This document shows, one piece after another, positions 61,979-64,000 of a stretch of DNA of 64,000 nt. The position numbers were made by a program, and so were the translations under genes. The notes beneath the pieces are model-generated. The model made no database searches and had not been told where the DNA came from. It saw only the letters and a program-made list of their open reading frames with translations. Source of the DNA: Halorubrum sp. CBA1229 (GTDB lineage: Archaea > Halobacteriota > Halobacteria > Halobacteriales > Haloferacaceae); the NCBI RefSeq assembly GCF_003721435.2, contig NZ_CP054585.1:2666001-2730000 (forward strand), read 5' to 3'. How positions within the stretch are numbered: the first letter of the stretch is position 1; the number at the start of each line of letters is the position of its first letter.

Positions 61979-62277
61979 GCGTCGCGGAGCGGTTCGGCGC
62001 GTCGATCGAGGTCGACGGGCCCGATCCCGAAGCGGAGGGGTTCTTTTTCGTGAAGCGGCGGGACGCGGTCGACCACGAGGCGTTCGTCACCGGCCTGCTC
62101 GGACTGGTGGGGACCTCCGGTCGGCTCGTGCTCCACCACCAGTCGGGATTCGCGGTCGTTCGCCTGCCGCACGGGCGCGCGAGACAGCTTGGGCGGCTCC
62201 CGTGGATCGACGCCGTCGGCGGAGTTCGGTTCGATCCGGAGCGGTTCGCGGCGTTCGCCGGCGCTCCCGTCGTCTGA
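61975..62277 (+). CDS. small protein E of the DUF2589-like cluster
   Basis: 100 residues, start shares ATGA with the previous stop. Pattern: short strand FFFVKRRDAVDHEAFVTGLLG, LVLHHQSGFAVVRLPHGRARQL and DAVGGVRFDPERFAAFAG. It has the look of a small ferredoxin-like alpha/beta domain similar to peptidase-inhibitor I9 propeptides, but this is a guess. Always-coupled position suggests it works with the D protein. Confidence 0.62.
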   Translation: MSVAERFGASIEVDGPDPEAEGFFFVKRRDAVDHEAFVTGLLGLVGTSGRLVLHHQSGFAVVRLPHGRARQLGRLPWIDAVGGVRFDPERFAAFAGAPVV

Positions 62278-62352
62278 ACGGCGGGGACTCAATTATCAGT
62301 GCGGTCACTCGCACCGACAGCGTATTTATCCCCCGCATGCAACCTTACGGAC

Positions 62353-62826
62353 ATGACTCTTGTCGTGGTCCCGGTCCGGTTCCCGCCGTCGTCGCATTCC
62401 GAGGCGACGCTGCGGGAGGCGGTCCGGGTCGCGGAGGAGCGCGGCGCCGACCTCACGGTCCTCCACGTGGACCTCTATCAGAACTCCGGCGGCGTCTCCC
62501 GCAGCGACCTCAAGCGCGCCGTCGAGAACCGGATCGGCAAGGTGGACCGGGCTCGGTACGTCGTCCGGCGTGGGTTCCTCGTCGAGGAGACCATCTTGGA
62601 GGAGATCGTCGCCGAGAAGGCCGACGTCGTCGTCATCGGCTCGAAGCAGGCGGGTCGCTGGCGGCGGATGGTCCAGAAGCTCCTCTCCGATCCCGACATC
62701 GACGCGTTCCTCCGCAGCGAGCTCGACTGCACCGTCATCACGGTCGCGGCCGACGGCGAGACCACGAGCAACGAGGCCGAGGACGACGGGTCCGGCGCCC
62801 CGCTGCCCAACGACGGCGACGACTGA
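62353..62826 (+). CDS. universal stress protein family protein
   Basis: 157 residues: LVVVPVRFPPSSHSEATLREAVRVAEERGADLTVLHVDLYQNSGG at the N-terminus, VVVIGSKQAGRWRRMVQKLLSDPDIDAFLRSELDCTVITV at the C-terminus. The glycine loop is degenerate (GSKQAGRWRR), so ATP binding is doubtful. A polar acidic tail follows. TATTTATCC about 27 bp before ATG 62353 (leaderless promoter). Confidence 0.8.
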   Translation: MTLVVVPVRFPPSSHSEATLREAVRVAEERGADLTVLHVDLYQNSGGVSRSDLKRAVENRIGKVDRARYVVRRGFLVEETILEEIVAEKADVVVIGSKQAGRWRRMVQKLLSDPDIDAFLRSELDCTVITVAADGETTSNEAEDDGSGAPLPNDGDD

Positions 62827-62870
62827 GACCGCGGTCGCGGCGGAAACGCTCTCCGTGTGCGCTCGACTCC

Positions 62871-63527
62871 CTACTCCGACCGCTCGGCGCTCTCCCCGTC
62901 CGGACCGGCGACCGCGTACCGACGCTCGTACTCGATGACGGTGGCGACGCGGTCGGCGATCTCCCGGCCGAACTCCCGCTCGACGATATATAAGGCCAGA
63001 TCGATACCGGAGGTTACGCCGCCCGCGGTGAGCAGGTCGCCGTCGTCGACGACGCGCGCGTCAACGACCTCGGCGCCGGACTCGCGCAGTTCGTCGATCG
63101 CGCCGGCGTGGGTGACCGCGCGCCGCCCGTCGGTGACGCCGGCCTCCGCGAGCAGCATCGACCCGGTACACACCGAGGCGATGCGCGTGCCGGCCGCGTG
63201 GTGGGCGGCGAGCGCGCGGGGCACGTCCCCCTTCTGCGCCTCCGCCCACGCGCTCGCCTCCTCGTCGCGGGCGTTCCACCCGCCGCCGGGGACGACCAGC
63301 AGGTCGGGGGCCTCGCCGGCGTCCGGTCCGGGCATAGTCGCGTCCACGCCGACGCGCGTCCCGTGGCTCGCGGTCACCGACTCGCGCTCGTCGAGGGTCA
63401 CGTACCGGACGCGCCCGGCGCGGTCCCCGCCCTCGGCGGCGTAGCCCAGCGCGTAGTCGAACACCTCGTACGGGCCGATCCCGTCCAACTCGTCGAAGCC
63501 GTCGTACAGCAGCACGTCGACGTCCAT
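62871..63527 (-). CDS. DJ-1/PfpI family protein
   Basis: 218 residues of the DJ-1/PfpI superfamily, of the GATase1-like/isonitrile-hydratase-like subgroup. Nucleophile Cys in ASVCTGSMLLAEAG (about 119), preceded by PDLLVVPGGGWNAR (Gly-rich loop) and followed by AVTHAGAIDELRESG, with YDGFDELDGIGPYEVFDYA at the N-terminus. Possible roles: glyoxalase III-like protein repair, isonitrile hydration or a chaperone; sequence does not separate these. Confidence 0.85.
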   Translation of the reverse strand: MDVDVLLYDGFDELDGIGPYEVFDYALGYAAEGGDRAGRVRYVTLDERESVTASHGTRVGVDATMPGPDAGEAPDLLVVPGGGWNARDEEASAWAEAQKGDVPRALAAHHAAGTRIASVCTGSMLLAEAGVTDGRRAVTHAGAIDELRESGAEVVDARVVDDGDLLTAGGVTSGIDLALYIVEREFGREIADRVATVIEYERRYAVAGPDGESAERSE

Positions 63528-63572
63528 ACCGACCCGGAGGGGGGCGGAGGGCTTGTGCGTTCCCCCGACGGC

Positions 63573-64000
63573 TCACTCCTCGTCGAACGCCTCGACGACC
63601 GTCTCGATGTCGCCGGCGACGCGGTCGCGGTCGATCTGCTCGCCGCGGTACGCGCGCTCCACGATCCCGTCGGGGTTGACGAGCAGGGTGACGACGGCGT
63701 GCGTGAAGTCGTAGCCGGGGAGCCGCTCGCTCTCGGTCGTCTTCTCGAAGCCGATCCCGAGCCGGTCTTCGACGATCGCCTTCGCCCGCTCCGGGCTCTC
63801 CGGGCGGAGGTAGTGCCAGTTGCCCGCGTCGAGGTCGACGCCGATCGTCTCGGCGTTCTCGCGGAGCGCCGCCGCGTCGTCGCGTTCGGGGTCGAACGTG
63901 ATCGGGAGGAACACCGTCTCGTCGGTCAGTCCAGCGTCGGCGACGCGTCGCTGGACGCCGACCAGTCGCCGCAGGAGGATCCCGCACTCCACGGGGCAGT
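63573..64000 (-). CDS. SCO family copper chaperone/thiol-disulfide protein (5' end cut off)
   Basis: Copper-binding thioredoxin-fold protein that helps assemble the CuA site of cytochrome oxidase. Only the C-terminal 142 residues are inside the window. Visible: the CPVECG motif (CxxxC copper/redox site) at the window edge, ITFDPERDDAAALRENAETI, and the conserved His in GYDFTHAVVTLLVNPDG. The start and a probable membrane anchor are outside. A short GTG-initiated frame inside would lose the first Cys, so it is rejected as start. Confidence 0.88.
   Translation of the reverse strand, partial: CPVECGILLRRLVGVQRRVADAGLTDETVFLPITFDPERDDAAALRENAETIGVDLDAGNWHYLRPESPERAKAIVEDRLGIGFEKTTESERLPGYDFTHAVVTLLVNPDGIVERAYRGEQIDRDRVAGDIETVVEAFDEE

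Noticed and set aside
59106..62277. The DUF2589-like cluster as encapsulin, gas vesicle or contractile injection genes
   Set aside because: None of the hallmark proteins (HK97-fold shell, GvpA, sheath, tube, baseplate ATPase) is recognisable in the five products.

Overview
The window looks like chromosomal DNA of a haloarchaeon, most like Halorubrum or a related genus. It is very GC-rich and its proteins are strongly acidic. Many genes have a TATA box centred about 25-28 bp upstream of the start codon, which implies leaderless transcripts. The families are typical of haloarchaea: F420 and methanopterin enzymes, aMBF1, an XPB-type helicase, an archaeal type II GAPDH, and a NarO/DmsR-type regulator. 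The genus is an inference.

Layout. 1-14 kb is mostly housekeeping: esterase, XPB-like helicase, uridine kinase, CBS protein, acetyltransferase, tRNA-Thr, stress proteins, a CinA-type amidohydrolase, methyltransferase, thymidine kinase, an HD-domain phosphohydrolase, aMBF1 and a PurD-like ATP-grasp enzyme. 14-22.3 kb is an accessory respiratory block: a HemA-domain protein, two DUF2249 proteins, cupin, 2-hydroxyacid dehydrogenase, a COX1-like membrane protein, a Tat-exported multicopper oxidase lipoprotein, an HTH regulator and a CGCGG-type candidate RiPP precursor. It is tied together by CGAA-N4-TTCG palindromes, four of them centred exactly 43.5 bp upstream of a start codon. This matches the motif known for NarO. 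22.5-28.5 kb holds a TDT transporter, katG and membrane proteins. 28.6-45 kb holds a beta-propeller protein, aminopeptidase, type II GAPDH, peroxiredoxin, Tsr3, a P1B-like ATPase whose CPC motif reads SPW, cofE, mer and a taxis transducer. 45.4-55.5 kb holds a site-2 protease, ornithine cyclodeaminase, sulfurtransferase and two reduced flavoproteins.

55.7-59 kb is a mobile-element scar. The 3' end of tRNA-Tyr is duplicated 152 bp downstream, broken provirus-like reading frames follow, and then comes a sharply AT-rich four-gene operon of unknown function. Directly after it, 59.1-62.3 kb, lies a high-GC five-gene cluster. Three related DUF2589-like proteins are followed by a coiled-coil/PASTA/helix-hairpin-helix protein and a 100-residue protein, and the last four genes overlap. 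This is my best candidate for an undescribed system. The window ends with a stress protein, a DJ-1/PfpI protein and a truncated SCO protein.

Three intergenic copies of a structured repeat (2.2, 29.6 and 34.4 kb) also stand out. The two full copies are closed by 18-19 bp perfect stems whose base changes compensate between copies, and they contain several perfect hairpins with 3-nt loops. No rRNA, CRISPR array, complete insertion sequence or integrase was seen.
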